From Orbaceae bacterium ESL0727 (GTDB taxonomy: Bacteria > Pseudomonadota > Gammaproteobacteria > Enterobacterales > Orbaceae): a DNA stretch of 64,000 nt. Made by a program: the position numbers and the translations under genes. The DNA lies in NCBI GenBank assembly GCA_029433345.1, contig JAQTHY010000001.1, positions 806,001 through 870,000 on the forward strand. The letters are read 5' to 3'. The notes beneath the pieces are model-generated. The model was not told the DNA's origin. It did not search any database and worked only from the letters and a program-made list of their open reading frames with translations. Below, piece after piece: positions 26,288 through 37,930 of the stretch. How positions within the stretch are numbered: position 1 is the first letter of the stretch; each line of letters begins with the position of its first letter.

Positions 26288-27646
26288 ATGAAAATCATTA
26301 TTCTCGGCGCAGGGCAAACGGGTAGTGCTTTAGCGGAATATCTGGTCACGGATAATCAAAATGATGTGACTGTGGTGGATGAAGATCAAGATAAACTACA
26401 GTCGCTACAAGAACGTTTTGATTTACAAGTCATATTAGGTAAGGCTTCGTATCCACAAGTGCTTGAAAGTGCAGGCGCAGAGTCTGCCGATATGCTGGTG
26501 GCGGTGACCAATTCTGATGAAATTAATATGATTGCCTGCCAAGTGGCACATATTTTATTTAATATTCCCCAGAAGGTGGCGCGTATTCGTGCTCCTGAAT
26601 ATAACGATGAAAATTATCTCTTCTTCACACAAGAAGGGATTCCTATCGATCATATTATTGCGCCCGAGAAGTTGATTACGCAAAATATTAGCCAACTTAT
26701 TCAGTATCCTGGTGCGTTGCAATTTGCGTCGTTCAATGATAATCGCGTCTGTTTGGTTGCGGTGACCGCTTATTATGGTGGTGCATTGGTCGGGAGTGAG
26801 TTATCGGAACTGAAAGAACATCTTCCTTATGTCGAAGCTCGCGTTGTGGCCATTTATCGACAAAATCGTTTTATTCGTCCGATTGGTTCGACTATTGTGG
26901 AAGCGGGTGATATTGTTTACTTTATTACTACACCAACCAACATCAAAGCGGTAACCAGTGAATTACAGCGTTTAGAAAAACCATATAAGCGTATTATTAT
27001 CAGTGGTGGCGGCAGCGTGGCGGTTGCGTTAGCAAAACGGTTAGAAAGTGATTATCAAGTCAAGATTATTGAAAAGAGTGCAGAAAGAGCGGAGCGTATT
27101 GCCGAAAAGTTGTCAAATACGACAGTGTTACATGGTGAATCCTCTGATCAAGAGTTACTGTCTCAAGAACAAGTGGAAATTACCGATCTGTTTATTGCCG
27201 TAACCAGTGATGATGAATCGAATATTATGGCGTCGATGTTGGCTAAGCGGATGGGCGCTAAAAAAGTGATTGTCCTTATCCAACGGCAAGCTTATTTGGA
27301 ATTAATTAATGATAGTGTGATTGATATTGCTATTTCTCCGCAACATGCCACTATTTCGGAATTGTTGAGTCATGTAAGGCAAACCGGCGTGGTGAAAGTT
27401 GTTTCGTTACGGCAAGGCGAATCTGAAATCATGGAAGTTGTTGCACATGGTGATAAAGAGACCTCGAAGCTGGTTGGGCAGCGGATAAATAGTCTAAAAC
27501 TCCCAGCGAGTGCGACAATTGGTGCGGTAGTGAGAGGAGAGGATGTGATTATTGCCAATACTGATCTGACAATTGAAGATAGCGATCATATCATCATTTT
27601 TTTACCTGATCGAAAAGCCATTAATGATATTGAAAAGTTATTATGA
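26288..27646 (+). CDS. trkA: Trk potassium uptake protein TrkA
   Basis: A 452-residue cytoplasmic, NAD-binding regulatory subunit of the Trk potassium transporter. Two RCK halves are visible: [13 protein letters not shown] at residues 7-19 and [14 protein letters not shown] near 239, each followed by a TrkA-C-type domain. It controls the TrkH/TrkG channel at the inner membrane. The ATG at 26288 has no strong ribosome-binding site. A hairpin formed by GCAATTTTGC and GCAAAATATTGC at 27669-27694 follows the gene. Confidence 0.96.
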   Translation: MKIIILGAGQTGSALAEYLVTDNQNDVTVVDEDQDKLQSLQERFDLQVILGKASYPQVLESAGAESADMLVAVTNSDEINMIACQVAHILFNIPQKVARIRAPEYNDENYLFFTQEGIPIDHIIAPEKLITQNISQLIQYPGALQFASFNDNRVCLVAVTAYYGGALVGSELSELKEHLPYVEARVVAIYRQNRFIRPIGSTIVEAGDIVYFITTPTNIKAVTSELQRLEKPYKRIIISGGGSVAVALAKRLESDYQVKIIEKSAERAERIAEKLSNTTVLHGESSDQELLSQEQVEITDLFIAVTSDDESNIMASMLAKRMGAKKVIVLIQRQAYLELINDSVIDIAISPQHATISELLSHVRQTGVVKVVSLRQGESEIMEVVAHGDKETSKLVGQRINSLKLPASATIGAVVRGEDVIIANTDLTIEDSDHIIIFLPDRKAINDIEKLL

Positions 27647-27888
27647 CAACGCCTACCATGATTGGTGTGCAATTTTGCGATTGCAAAATATTGCTACGTC
27701 CCTTGGCTGATAAGGTAACGCGTTCTTCTCTTTGTTGCCATCTTGCTGACCATTGTCGCGGTGATACCTAAGTGCAAGGCAATATTCCTGGCGTGGCGGG
27801 CGTCAGCCGAGCGATTTCGTCTCTTACGTCTACATAATTTTTCCATGTAATCCGTCCATATACATATAAAAGAAGAAAGGAGATGAAT

Positions 27889-28680
27889 ATGGCAACATGT
27901 CTGACTATCGCGGGATCAGATCCCAGTGGCGGCGCAGGTATTCAAGCGGATCTCAAAACATTTTCGGCGTTAGGTGCTTATGGTATGTCGGTGATTACCG
28001 CATTAACGGCACAAAGTACGCAAGGTGTTGATCAAGTGTTTGCCGTGCCGGCAGAATTTGTGACTGCGCAATTTGCATCGATTTATAAAGATATCCCTAT
28101 TGATAGTATTAAAATTGGCATGTTAATGGGGCAAGAAATCGCGATTGCGGTGTCTGAAATGTTAAAAAAGGTGCCTACTACGCCGATTGTGTTAGATACC
28201 GTGATGGTTGCGAAAGGTGGTCATCTATTATTAAAATTAGAAACCATTAAAATCGTGCGTGAATTATTGGTGCCGTTGGCAACCATTATTACCCCAAATT
28301 TGCCGGAAGCCGCTGCTTTACTGGGTTGTGATGAAGCGAAAACAGAAGTGGAAATGCAAGAGCAGGGATATGCACTGTTGGCGTTGGGGTGTAAAGCGGT
28401 ATTGATGAAAGGGGGGCATCTACAAAGCGATGATAGCCCTGATTATTTGATTACGCCCGATCATGTGGTGCGGATGACTGCTCCCCGTATTCATACCAAA
28501 AATACACATGGCACAGGGTGTACATTATCATCGGCGATTGCTGCGTTAATCACGCAATATCCTTTAGAGGAGGCGGTCGACAAAGCAAAAGCTTATCTAT
28601 ATGGCGCGATTAAATATGCCGATCAATTAGCGATTGGTCAAGGTATAGGACCTACTCATCATTTTTATTTATGGTGGTAA
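27889..28680 (+). CDS. thiD: Hydroxymethylpyrimidine/phosphomethylpyrimidine kinase
   Basis: A 263-residue ribokinase-fold enzyme. The N-terminus TIAGSDPSGGAGIQADLKTF and the C-terminal anion-hole motif NTHGTGCTLSSAIAA identify ThiD, which phosphorylates HMP and HMP-phosphate in thiamine synthesis. AAGGAG at 27877-27882 is six bases before the ATG at 27889 and abuts the ATG at 27883, so the former is the start. It stands alone; no TPP-riboswitch-like structure is evident upstream. Confidence 0.95.
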   Translation: MATCLTIAGSDPSGGAGIQADLKTFSALGAYGMSVITALTAQSTQGVDQVFAVPAEFVTAQFASIYKDIPIDSIKIGMLMGQEIAIAVSEMLKKVPTTPIVLDTVMVAKGGHLLLKLETIKIVRELLVPLATIITPNLPEAAALLGCDEAKTEVEMQEQGYALLALGCKAVLMKGGHLQSDDSPDYLITPDHVVRMTAPRIHTKNTHGTGCTLSSAIAALITQYPLEEAVDKAKAYLYGAIKYADQLAIGQGIGPTHHFYLWW

Positions 28681-28722
28681 TCCGTGCCGTATTCCTAAAA
28701 ATGGCGGGCAGATCTCGTCACA

Positions 28723-28768
28723 TTTTATGATGTTTCAGAATCACCATACGTTTATGTATAATTTTTTA
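28723..28768 (+). repeat. Dispersed element, copy 3
   Basis: Contains TGATGTTTCAGAATCACC, then ATACGTTTATGTATAAT. Its A/T-rich right end runs straight into AAGGAG, the ribosome-binding site of tcdA, so the element forms that gene's leader. Confidence 0.82.
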
Positions 28769-28779
28769 AGGAGATCCTT

Positions 28780-29568
28780 ATGAGTTCAGACTCTTATTGG
28801 CAACGTTTTGGTGGCATAGCAAGACTCTATGGCGAAGTAGCGCTACTCCAATTTTCGCAAGCCCATATTTGCGTGATCGGTATGGGCGGTGTTGGTTCTT
28901 GGGCGGCGGAAGCGCTTGCGCGGAGTGGTATTGGGCAAATGACGTTGATCGATATGGATGATGTGTGTGTGACCAATACCAATCGTCAAATTCATGCGTT
29001 AAAAACCAATATTGGTAAGGCGAAAACGGCTGCCATGGCTGAACGGATACTGCAGATTAACCCTGAGTGCCAAGTGAATATTATTGATGATTTTATCAAT
29101 CCTGATAATGTCAGTGAATACTTAGGATCGCGAGAACTGCCACGCTATCACTATATCATTGATGCGATTGATAGTGTTAACGATAAGGCAGCCCTACTTG
29201 CCTATTGTAAACGGCAAAAATTAAAAGTGATTACGGTAGGTGGTGCCGGTGGCAAAAAAGATCCAACACAGATAAAAATTAGTGATCTGGCGAAGACAAT
29301 ACAAGATCCGCTTATTGCGAAAGTACGCGAAAAACTCAAACAGCAGTATAAGCTGAATAAAGATAGTAAAGGGAAATATGCGATCCCGTGTGTATTTTCT
29401 ACCGAACAATTGACTTACCCAACTGGCGATGGGCAGACCTGTTTGGTCAAAAATAGTGCGGATAGTAATAAGAAGATGGGCTGTGAATCCGGTTTTGGTG
29501 CGGTGACGATGGTTACCGCGACCTTTGGATTTATCGCAGTCAGTTATGTGTTAAATAAATTGTGTTAG
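28780..29568 (+). CDS. tcdA: tRNA threonylcarbamoyladenosine dehydratase
   Basis: A 262-residue E1-like (ThiF/MoeB-type) enzyme. The nucleotide-binding motif GMGGVGSWAAEALARSGI is at about residues 36-53, followed by DMDDVCVTNTNRQ. It matches TcdA (CsdL), which cyclises N6-threonylcarbamoyladenosine at position 37 of tRNAs using ATP. A conserved CxxG-like site is seen in TCLVKNSADSNKKMGCESGFG near the C-terminus. AAGGAG precedes the ATG. It follows thiD but is probably transcribed separately. Confidence 0.94.
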   Translation: MSSDSYWQRFGGIARLYGEVALLQFSQAHICVIGMGGVGSWAAEALARSGIGQMTLIDMDDVCVTNTNRQIHALKTNIGKAKTAAMAERILQINPECQVNIIDDFINPDNVSEYLGSRELPRYHYIIDAIDSVNDKAALLAYCKRQKLKVITVGGAGGKKDPTQIKISDLAKTIQDPLIAKVREKLKQQYKLNKDSKGKYAIPCVFSTEQLTYPTGDGQTCLVKNSADSNKKMGCESGFGAVTMVTATFGFIAVSYVLNKLC

Positions 29569-29784
29569 TCGCGTAGTTAGGCGATAACTTTTTTTATTGA
29601 TTAAATGCATAAAGAAATCAACAAAATTTTGAAAAAATTATTATTTTAAATCATCAATTATTGTATAACGCCCAAAACTCATTTAGGATAATAGCAATTT
29701 CGTTTTTAAAATTAGGTAACATAGAAACCTCAAGGAAGACCAAAGACGATCCCGATTTTATTTTTTAATTTTAAGGAGAAATCT

Positions 29785-32466
29785 ATGGCAGTAACCAACA
29801 TGAATGAGTTAGATGAGTTAATGGCGCGAGTGAAAAAAGCGCAGGAAACTTATGCAACTTATACGCAAGAACAAGTTGATAAAATTTTCGTTGCAGCCGC
29901 AACCGCTGCTGCAGCAGCACGTATCCCCTTAGCACAACATGCAGTGGCTGAGTCAGGAATGGGTGTTGTTGAAGATAAAGTGATCAAAAACTTGTTTGCT
30001 GCGGAATATATTTTAAATAAATTCCGTCATGATAAAACCTGTGGTGTCATTGCTGAAAATGAGCAATATGGTACGATTACCATTGCCGAACCCCTTGGCA
30101 TTATTTGTGGTATTGTCCCAACAACCAATCCAACCTCGACCGCAATTTTTAAGTCATTAATTAGCCTTAAAACACGTAATGCGATTGTCTTTTCACCTCA
30201 TCCGCGTGCCAAAAAATCGACCATTGAAGCAGCAAAAATTGTGCTTGATGCAGCGGTTAAGGCGGGTGCACCTAAAGATATCATTGGTTGGGTTGATGAG
30301 CCAACTATTGAGTTATCAAATGGCTTAATGCACCATCCAGCTGTGGCTGCTATTTTGGCTACCGGTGGTCCAGGTATGGTGAAAGCAGCTTACAGTTCAG
30401 GTAAACCAGCCTTGGGTGTAGGGGCAGGTAATACACCCGTTGTAATTGATGAAACGGCTGATCTTAAACGTGCTGTCGCATCTGTCTTAATGTCTAAGAC
30501 GTTTGATAACGGTATGATCTGTGCATCAGAACAGGCAATTGTTGTGGTGGATTCTGTCTATGATGAAGTTCGCCGTCTGTTAGGTGAATATGGCGCATAT
30601 GTGCTTAATCCTAAAGAAACCAAAGCGGTACAAAAGATTATCCTCAATGATAAAGGTGCATTAAATGCCAATATTGTGGGGCAACCTGCCTATAAAATTG
30701 CCGAAATGGCAGGGATTAAGGTACCAACAGCCACTAAAGTGTTAGTGGGTGAAGTGACTAAAACCGATCCGTCAGAACCTTTTGCGCATGAAAAATTATC
30801 GCCAACATTAGCGATGTTCAGAGCCAAAGATTTTAACGACGCGGTTGATAAAGCTGAGAAATTGGTCGAAATGGGTGGATTAGGTCATACTTCTGTTCTG
30901 TATACTGATCAAGACGCCAATAAAGATCGTGTCGCGTATTTTGGTAGCAAAATGAAGACGTGTCGTATTTTAATTAATACACCATCTTCACAAGGTGGTA
31001 TTGGTGATCTCTATAATTTTGATTTAGCACCATCGCTCACCTTAGGATGTGGTTCTTGGGGCGGGAATTCAGTCTCTGAAAATGTGGGACCGAAACACCT
31101 AATCAATAAGAAAACTGTCGCTAAGAGAGCAGAAAATATGTTATGGCATAAGTTACCAAGTTCTATTTATTTCCGTCGTGGTTCATTACCGATTGCTTTA
31201 AATGAAATTGTCGATCAAGGTGCTAAACGTGTATTTTTGGTGACAGATAAATTCTTATTTGAAAATGGCTATACTAAACAAATTACCGATCTTCTTGAAA
31301 AAAGAGGTGTGGTTTGTGAGACATTCTTTGATGTTGCGGCCGATCCAACTTTAAGTACGGTCCGTAAAGGTACCGATGCAATGGTTGCATTTAAACCTGA
31401 CACCATTATTGCGTTGGGCGGTGGATCACCAATGGATGCAGCCAAAATTATGTGGGTGCTTTATGAACATCCGGATACGAAGTTTGATGAACTTGCATTG
31501 CGCTTTATGGATATTCGTAAACGAACTTGCCACTTCCCACATATGGGCGAAAAAGCTAAGTTAATTTGTATTACCACAACATCGGGTACGGGCTCAGAAG
31601 TTACTCCATTTGCGGTAGTGACTGATGATGCGACAGGACAGAAATATCCGTTAGCTGATTATGCTATCACACCTAATATGGCGATTGTTGATGCTAATTT
31701 GGTGATGAATATGCCAAAATCACTCTGTGCATTTGGGGGCTATGATGCGGTTACCCATGCGTTAGAAGCGTATGTATCTGTGATGGCTAATGAGTTTTCA
31801 GATGGACAGGCGCTGCAAGCCTTAAGTATGTTAAAAGATTATTTACCGGCTAGCTATAAAGAAGGCAGTAAAAATCCGATTGCACGTGAAAAAGTACATA
31901 GTGCCGCTACATTGGCCGGTGTTGCTTTTGCGCAAGCTTTTTTAGGCGTATGTCACTCATTGGCGCATAAATTGGGTGCCGCATTCCATGTACCACATGG
32001 TTTAGCAAATGCTATGCTAATTTGTAACGTTGTGCGCTTTAATGCAACAAATAAGCCGACAAAACAAGGTACATTTAGCCAATATGGTCATCCACAAGCT
32101 ATCGAACGTTATGCTGCGATAGCACATCATTTAGGCTTAACTAATGCGACTGATTCGGATGAACAAAAAGTGGAAAAATTGATCGCTTGGTTGGATGAGC
32201 TGAAAAAAGATCTGAATATTCCCGCTTCGATTCAAGAATATGGTATTGATGAGAAAGCATTTTTAGCTGCTGTGGATCAGTTGGCTGTTGATGCGTTTGA
32301 TGATCAATGTACGGGCGCAAATCCTCGTTATCCATTAATTTCTGAATTAAAACAGTTATATTTAGATTCATATTATGGTCGTCCTTATCAAGATAAAGGC
32401 GATATTAGCGAAGATGTAGCCATACATACAGCAGCAAATGGGAAGGCTAACGTTAAAAGTAAATAA
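29785..32466 (+). CDS. adhE: Bifunctional aldehyde-alcohol dehydrogenase
   Basis: An 893-residue fusion, two residues longer than E. coli AdhE. The N-terminal acetaldehyde dehydrogenase (about 1-440) has the catalytic cysteine in DNGMICASEQ (near 246). The C-terminal iron-dependent alcohol dehydrogenase (about 450-870) has GGGSPMDAAK, TTSGTGSE and the iron-binding histidines in GVCHSLAHKLGAAFHVPHG. It reduces acetyl-CoA to ethanol, regenerating NAD under fermentation, and forms spirosome filaments. A strong AAGGAG site precedes the ATG and a clear terminator follows, so it is monocistronic. Its presence fits a fermentative lifestyle. Confidence 0.98.
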   Translation: MAVTNMNELDELMARVKKAQETYATYTQEQVDKIFVAAATAAAAARIPLAQHAVAESGMGVVEDKVIKNLFAAEYILNKFRHDKTCGVIAENEQYGTITIAEPLGIICGIVPTTNPTSTAIFKSLISLKTRNAIVFSPHPRAKKSTIEAAKIVLDAAVKAGAPKDIIGWVDEPTIELSNGLMHHPAVAAILATGGPGMVKAAYSSGKPALGVGAGNTPVVIDETADLKRAVASVLMSKTFDNGMICASEQAIVVVDSVYDEVRRLLGEYGAYVLNPKETKAVQKIILNDKGALNANIVGQPAYKIAEMAGIKVPTATKVLVGEVTKTDPSEPFAHEKLSPTLAMFRAKDFNDAVDKAEKLVEMGGLGHTSVLYTDQDANKDRVAYFGSKMKTCRILINTPSSQGGIGDLYNFDLAPSLTLGCGSWGGNSVSENVGPKHLINKKTVAKRAENMLWHKLPSSIYFRRGSLPIALNEIVDQGAKRVFLVTDKFLFENGYTKQITDLLEKRGVVCETFFDVAADPTLSTVRKGTDAMVAFKPDTIIALGGGSPMDAAKIMWVLYEHPDTKFDELALRFMDIRKRTCHFPHMGEKAKLICITTTSGTGSEVTPFAVVTDDATGQKYPLADYAITPNMAIVDANLVMNMPKSLCAFGGYDAVTHALEAYVSVMANEFSDGQALQALSMLKDYLPASYKEGSKNPIAREKVHSAATLAGVAFAQAFLGVCHSLAHKLGAAFHVPHGLANAMLICNVVRFNATNKPTKQGTFSQYGHPQAIERYAAIAHHLGLTNATDSDEQKVEKLIAWLDELKKDLNIPASIQEYGIDEKAFLAAVDQLAVDAFDDQCTGANPRYPLISELKQLYLDSYYGRPYQDKGDISEDVAIHTAANGKANVKSK

Positions 32467-32523
32467 CCTTTCTAGACGTCACTCAGGTACACTCTGTGAA
32501 TGATGACAGAGTGCCTTAATAAA

Positions 32524-32558
32524 AGCCCTACAAGGTGTAATTATTGTAGGGCTTTTTT
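32524..32558 (+). terminator. Rho-independent terminator of adhE
   Basis: A perfect 10-bp stem AGCCCTACAA / TTGTAGGGCT (32524-32533, 32544-32553) with a 10-nt loop is followed by five further T residues. Confidence 0.93.
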
Positions 32559-32609
32559 ATATTTTGATTTTTTTTTAATCAAACAAAAGCTTTTTTTATT
32601 TTTCCCTCT

Positions 32610-32638
32610 TGCCAAGCATAGTCATATAGTCTAGAATG
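32610..32638 (+). promoter_or_regulatory. Promoter of the tRNA-tuf operon
   Basis: TTGCCA (32610-32615), a 17-nt spacer and TAGAAT (32633-32638) form a good sigma-70 promoter. The GC-rich sequence GCGCAGC after the -10 box is a discriminator of the kind found at stable-RNA promoters under stringent control. The first tRNA begins 12 nt later. Confidence 0.82.
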
Positions 32639-32650
32639 CGCAGCACTTAA

Positions 32651-32726
<76 letters not shown>

Positions 32727-32813
32727 TTCAATCTATATGTATGTAGTACGTCGTATAGTACTATCATCTAGTTTAGATGTGTCAAGTTTAAGTAAAGGTT
32801 TGAAAAGATTCGG

Positions 32814-32898
<85 letters not shown>

Positions 32899-32949
32899 TC
32901 CAATATTAGCAATGCTAATTGAAGCATTTAGGTAGCCGAGTTTTAATAT

Positions 32950-33024
<75 letters not shown>

Positions 33025-33027
33025 ATT

Positions 33028-33103
33028 GCTGATATAGCTCAGTTGGTAGAGCGCACCCTTGGTAAGGGTGAGGTCGGCAGTTCGAATCTGCCTATCAGCA
33101 CCA
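33028..33103 (+). tRNA. thrT: tRNA-Thr (anticodon GGT)
   Basis: A 76-nt cloverleaf; acceptor stem GCTGATA pairs with TATCAGC, anticodon GGT at 33061-33063, encoded CCA. Matches E. coli thrT essentially throughout. It lies three bases after glyT, so the two are processed from one transcript. Confidence 0.97.
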
Positions 33104-33262
33104 CTTTTTTAACTCTCCTAAGCCTCAAAATGCCAATCTATTTATATCAAATTGTTTATGTCAAATAATAGCAACTTTAATGCTTGTAACGAGATAATGT
33201 TATCTGCTATTATTTACAGCTGATTTTAAGTTAGTATTATGTCATTAATAATACTTGGTTAA

Positions 33263-34492
<1,230 letters not shown>

Positions 34493-34515
34493 GTCCAAAT
34501 AGAATAATGATTTAT

Positions 34516-34545
34516 AGAAAGGGTGTCGTTTGATGCCCTTTCTTA
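34516..34545 (+). terminator. Probable terminator after tuf
   Basis: AGAAAGGG (34516-34523) pairs with CCCTTTCT (34536-34543). The T-tract is poor, so partial readthrough into secE is likely. Confidence 0.55.
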
Positions 34546-34653
34546 TCTACTTTATTTCGCAAAATGTTTTTCAGATAAGAGCATTTTGGAAAATAGATGT
34601 TATCTAACACGAAATTTCAAAAACAGTTTCATTAAAATAATCATAGGTTTTAT

Positions 34654-35055
34654 ATGCGAGTAAGTAACGAGAATCAAGAAACAAATAGAGTTCTAGACAA
34701 ATTTAAATGGATTTTGGTTCTGGTATTGGTTGCTATTGTTGTCTGGGGAAATGCTTATTTTTCTGGTCCTAATGATATATACCAACCTAACACCATTGTC
34801 AGAATTTTGGTTGTGGTGGTTATTTCTGCTCTTGCTCTCCTTATTGCATTGATGACTCAAAAGGGTAAGGCATTTTTTACCTTTGCGAAAGAGTCGCGCG
34901 CAGAATTGAGAAAGGTGGTTTGGCCGACACGTAAAGAGACGGTACAAACTACATTATTAGTTGCTGCAATTACCGTTATTGTCGGTACTGCATTGTGGGG
35001 TATGGACTCCTTTTTCCGCACAATTGTCTTTTATCTAACATCAATAGGGCGCTAA
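34654..35055 (+). CDS. secE: Preprotein translocase subunit SecE
   Basis: A 133-residue membrane protein, the three-segment long form of gammaproteobacteria (E. coli 127). Segments lie at about 18-36, 46-64 and 96-120. The conserved cytoplasmic motif before the last segment is [20 protein letters not shown] (79-98). SecE clamps SecY in the Sec translocon. It lies 2 nt before nusG and is co-transcribed with it. Confidence 0.96.
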   Translation: MRVSNENQETNRVLDKFKWILVLVLVAIVVWGNAYFSGPNDIYQPNTIVRILVVVVISALALLIALMTQKGKAFFTFAKESRAELRKVVWPTRKETVQTTLLVAAITVIVGTALWGMDSFFRTIVFYLTSIGR

Positions 35056-35057
35056 GT

Positions 35058-35603
35058 ATGAGCGAAGTACAACAGAAACGATGGTATGTTATTCAGGCCT
35101 ATTCTGGATATGAGGCACGCGTTGCACAATCGTTACGCGAGTATATTAAATTACATAATATGGAAGATCGCTTTGGTGAGGTATTAGTACCAACTGAAGA
35201 AGTGGTTGAAATGAAAGGCGGACAACGCCGTAAAAGCGAACGTAAATTCTTCCCAGGCTATGTATTAGTTGAAATGGTGATGGATGATGCAACATGGCAT
35301 TTAGTTAAGAGTGTGCCACGGACTATGGGCTTTATTGGTGGTACATCTGATCGTCCTGCACCAATTAGTCAACGTGAAGCCGATGCTATCATGAATCGCC
35401 TACAACAAGTTGGTGATAAACCACGTCCGAAAACATTATTCGAACCAGGTGAAATGGTACGTGTTAATGAAGGGCCATTTGCTGACTTTAATGGCGTAGT
35501 TGAAGAAGTTGATTACGAAAAGAGCCGCTTAAAAGTATCTGTCTCTATTTTTGGACGTTCAACACCCGTTGAGCTCGATTTTAGTCAAGTTGAGAAAAGT
35601 TAA
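35058..35603 (+). CDS. nusG: Transcription termination/antitermination factor NusG
   Basis: A 181-residue protein, exactly the length of E. coli NusG. The N-terminal NGN domain starts with [20 protein letters not shown]; the C-terminal KOW motif is [20 protein letters not shown]. It binds RNA polymerase and links it to Rho or to ribosomal S10. The start at 35058 matches E. coli and is coupled to the secE stop; a longer frame from 34995 would overlap secE. The usual next gene, rplK, is absent: a terminator and an opposing gene follow. Confidence 0.97.
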   Translation: MSEVQQKRWYVIQAYSGYEARVAQSLREYIKLHNMEDRFGEVLVPTEEVVEMKGGQRRKSERKFFPGYVLVEMVMDDATWHLVKSVPRTMGFIGGTSDRPAPISQREADAIMNRLQQVGDKPRPKTLFEPGEMVRVNEGPFADFNGVVEEVDYEKSRLKVSVSIFGRSTPVELDFSQVEKS

Positions 35604-35704
35604 TTTGCAGTGAGACATTTTATTCGACAGATAACGATAATATAAACGGTAAAATGTTTTATGACAGTTGTATAAGCATCACTAACGTTATCATTAATCG
35701 AAGT

Positions 35705-35728
35705 TAATCATTCAACTTTGAATGATTA
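35705..35728. repeat. Perfect 11-bp inverted repeat after nusG
   Basis: TAATCATTCAA and TTGAATGATTA are exact reverse complements separated by two bases. It lies about 100 nt after nusG and before the terminator; function unknown. Confidence 0.6.
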
Positions 35729-35763
35729 GTTGAAATCTTACATTTACAATTAGAATAAAAATA

Positions 35764-35798
35764 GGCCACATGATTCCCAATTATGTGGTCTTATTTTT
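35764..35798 (+). terminator. Terminator after nusG
   Basis: GGCCACAT (35764-35771) pairs with ATGTGGTC (35783-35790) with one G-T pair, and TTATTTTT follows. It closes the tRNA-tuf-secE-nusG unit. Confidence 0.75.
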
Positions 35799-35840
35799 AT
35801 TTAGATGTTTCAGAACTACCCTACGTTTATGTATAAAATT
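35797..35840 (+). repeat. Dispersed element, copy 4
   Basis: Contains AGATGTTTCAGAACTACC, then CTACGTTTATGTATAAAAT. It lies between the nusG terminator and the 3' end of yheS. Confidence 0.85.
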
Positions 35841-35865
35841 AGTCATACTGCGTTTTGAATTCAAT

Positions 35866-37821
35866 TCACTGTGTATTAAAATCCTCTAACTGTTGCTGTA
35901 AAGTTAACCAATTGAGTTCAGTTTCGTCGAGCTCATTTTTTAGTTGGCTCTGTTTTAGCAATAAATCAGTCAGTTCTGTTTTACGATTAGTTTCATAAAG
36001 TGACGCATCGGCAAGTTTAGTCTCAATAATTTGAAGTTGTGCGGTCAATTTATTTAATTTCTGTTCTTCTTTTTCTAACTGCTTTTTGAGTGGCTGTAGT
36101 TGGGCACGTAATTCAGCTTGTTTCCGTTTTTGTTCTTTACGTTCTTGTGCGGAAAGATTCTGTATTGTTTCATCTGTGGTATTTAGGTTATCTACTTGAT
36201 GATCCGCACCATTTAATGATGGATTGTCCGTTTTTGTTCCTTCCTTTTTTTGATCTTCAGCTAACCATTTCTGATAATCTTCCAAATCACCGCTGAAAGG
36301 TTCAACTAAATGATCATGTACCAAATAAAATTCATCGGTTGTTGAGCGTAATAGATGGCGATCATGTGAAACCACCACAATGGCTCCTTCAAAATCAATT
36401 AAGGCCTCGGTTAGGGCTTGCCGCATGTCTAAGTCTAGGTGATTCGTTGGTTCATCTAATAAGAGTAGATTAGGTTTTTGCCAAACCAGTAATGCCAATA
36501 CAAGACGTGCCTTCTCACCACCCGAAAAGGTGTTAACCGGTTGTAATACTTTATCGCCATGAAAATCAAAACCACCCAGATAATTACGCAATTCTTGTTC
36601 GGTGATTTTCGCATCAGCGATCTGGGTTAGGTGCCATAACGATGACTCTTCTGGGCGAAGATATTCCAATTGATGTTGGGCAAAATAACCAAGTTGTACT
36701 CCCTTGGCGAGTTGGATATGCCCTTCTTTAGGTGCTAATTCGCCAGCTAATAACTTAATTAGGGTGGATTTCCCTGCACCATTTCGCCCTAATAAGCCGA
36801 TTCTGGAACCGGGCACTAAATTAAGTTTGATTTTTTCTAAAACAATTTTTTCATCATAACCGGCGACGACTTTGTCCATAGTGAGTAATGGGCTAGGTAG
36901 AAAGTCAGCTGGCTTGAAGTTAAAATGAAAAGGACTATCAATATGGGCAGGTGCAATCAATTCCATCTTTTCTAGCATTTTCATGCGACTTTGTGCTTGT
37001 TTAGCCTTGGTCGCTTTGGCACGGAAACGGTCAATATAGTTTTGTAAGTGGGCAACTTTAAGTTGTTGGCTTTCATAAAGCGATTGTTGTTGAGATAATT
37101 TTGTGGCTCTTTGTAATTCAAACGATGAGTAATTCCCGGTATATTCGAATAGCTGTTTTTGTTCGATATGGATGATTTTATTGACGAGTGGATCTAAAAA
37201 ATCACGATCGTGTGAAATTAATAGTAGTGTTCCGGAATAGTTGCTCAAATATTTTTCTAACCAAATGACTGCATCTAAATCAAGGTGGTTAGTCGGTTCA
37301 TCAAGCAACAGTAGATCAGAACGACACATGAGCGCTTGTGCCAAATTGAGTCGCATTCGCCAACCACCCGAGTAAGATTTTACCGGCAAGTTGAGCTGTT
37401 CATTCGAAAATCCAAGTCCATGTAATAAGGTTGCGGCACGGGATTCGATTGTCCACGCATCAATATTATCAAGTTTTTCGTGTAGTAAGGCTATTTGGTG
37501 ACCGTTATTGTCCAAATTAGCTTGGTTAAGCTCTGTTTGTAATTGACGATATTCCCTATCACCATCTATGACATACTCGATAGCCGGGCAATCTAAGGCG
37601 GGCGTTTCTTGACTGACCCAAGCCAGCTGCCAATGGTTGGGTAATGTGCAGGTTCCTGCATCGGTTTGAATTTCACCTTTAATCAGTGCGAATAAAGTGG
37701 ATTTTCCGCAGCCATTTTTCCCGATTAGCCCAACTTTTTGATTAGGGTTAATGGTTGCTGATGCATTATCTAAAAGAAGATTGGCACCGCGGCGTATCTG
37801 TATAGAATCAAAAACAATCAT
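35866..37821 (-). CDS. yheS: ABC-F family ATPase YheS
   Basis: A 651-residue soluble protein with two ABC ATPase domains and a long charged coiled-coil C-terminus (from about 525). Walker A motifs are GKNGCGKST (34-42) and GRNGAGKST (about 345); signature motifs SGGWRM and SGGEKA; both Walker B motifs are LLLLDEPTNHLDLD. It has no membrane domain. It matches E. coli YheS along its length. ABC-F proteins act on the ribosome to relieve stalled translation; YheS has been linked to stalling peptides. It is monocistronic and opposite to nusG. Confidence 0.95.
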   Translation of the reverse strand: MIVFDSIQIRRGANLLLDNASATINPNQKVGLIGKNGCGKSTLFALIKGEIQTDAGTCTLPNHWQLAWVSQETPALDCPAIEYVIDGDREYRQLQTELNQANLDNNGHQIALLHEKLDNIDAWTIESRAATLLHGLGFSNEQLNLPVKSYSGGWRMRLNLAQALMCRSDLLLLDEPTNHLDLDAVIWLEKYLSNYSGTLLLISHDRDFLDPLVNKIIHIEQKQLFEYTGNYSSFELQRATKLSQQQSLYESQQLKVAHLQNYIDRFRAKATKAKQAQSRMKMLEKMELIAPAHIDSPFHFNFKPADFLPSPLLTMDKVVAGYDEKIVLEKIKLNLVPGSRIGLLGRNGAGKSTLIKLLAGELAPKEGHIQLAKGVQLGYFAQHQLEYLRPEESSLWHLTQIADAKITEQELRNYLGGFDFHGDKVLQPVNTFSGGEKARLVLALLVWQKPNLLLLDEPTNHLDLDMRQALTEALIDFEGAIVVVSHDRHLLRSTTDEFYLVHDHLVEPFSGDLEDYQKWLAEDQKKEGTKTDNPSLNGADHQVDNLNTTDETIQNLSAQERKEQKRKQAELRAQLQPLKKQLEKEEQKLNKLTAQLQIIETKLADASLYETNRKTELTDLLLKQSQLKNELDETELNWLTLQQQLEDFNTQ

Positions 37822-37930
37822 GATGTTAGATGTCTCTTTGCGAAATCTGTTTTTTAGCGACGCTGTCTTTATGAAAGAAAGTACGTTATGCTAGCAAAAA
37901 TTGGTCTATATGCAAAATGGAATAATTATT

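Noticed and set aside
29595..29625. An FNR-type site (TTGATTAAAT...) upstream of adhE
   Set aside because: The matching ATCAA half is too far away for the four-base spacing needed, so only a chance half-site is seen.
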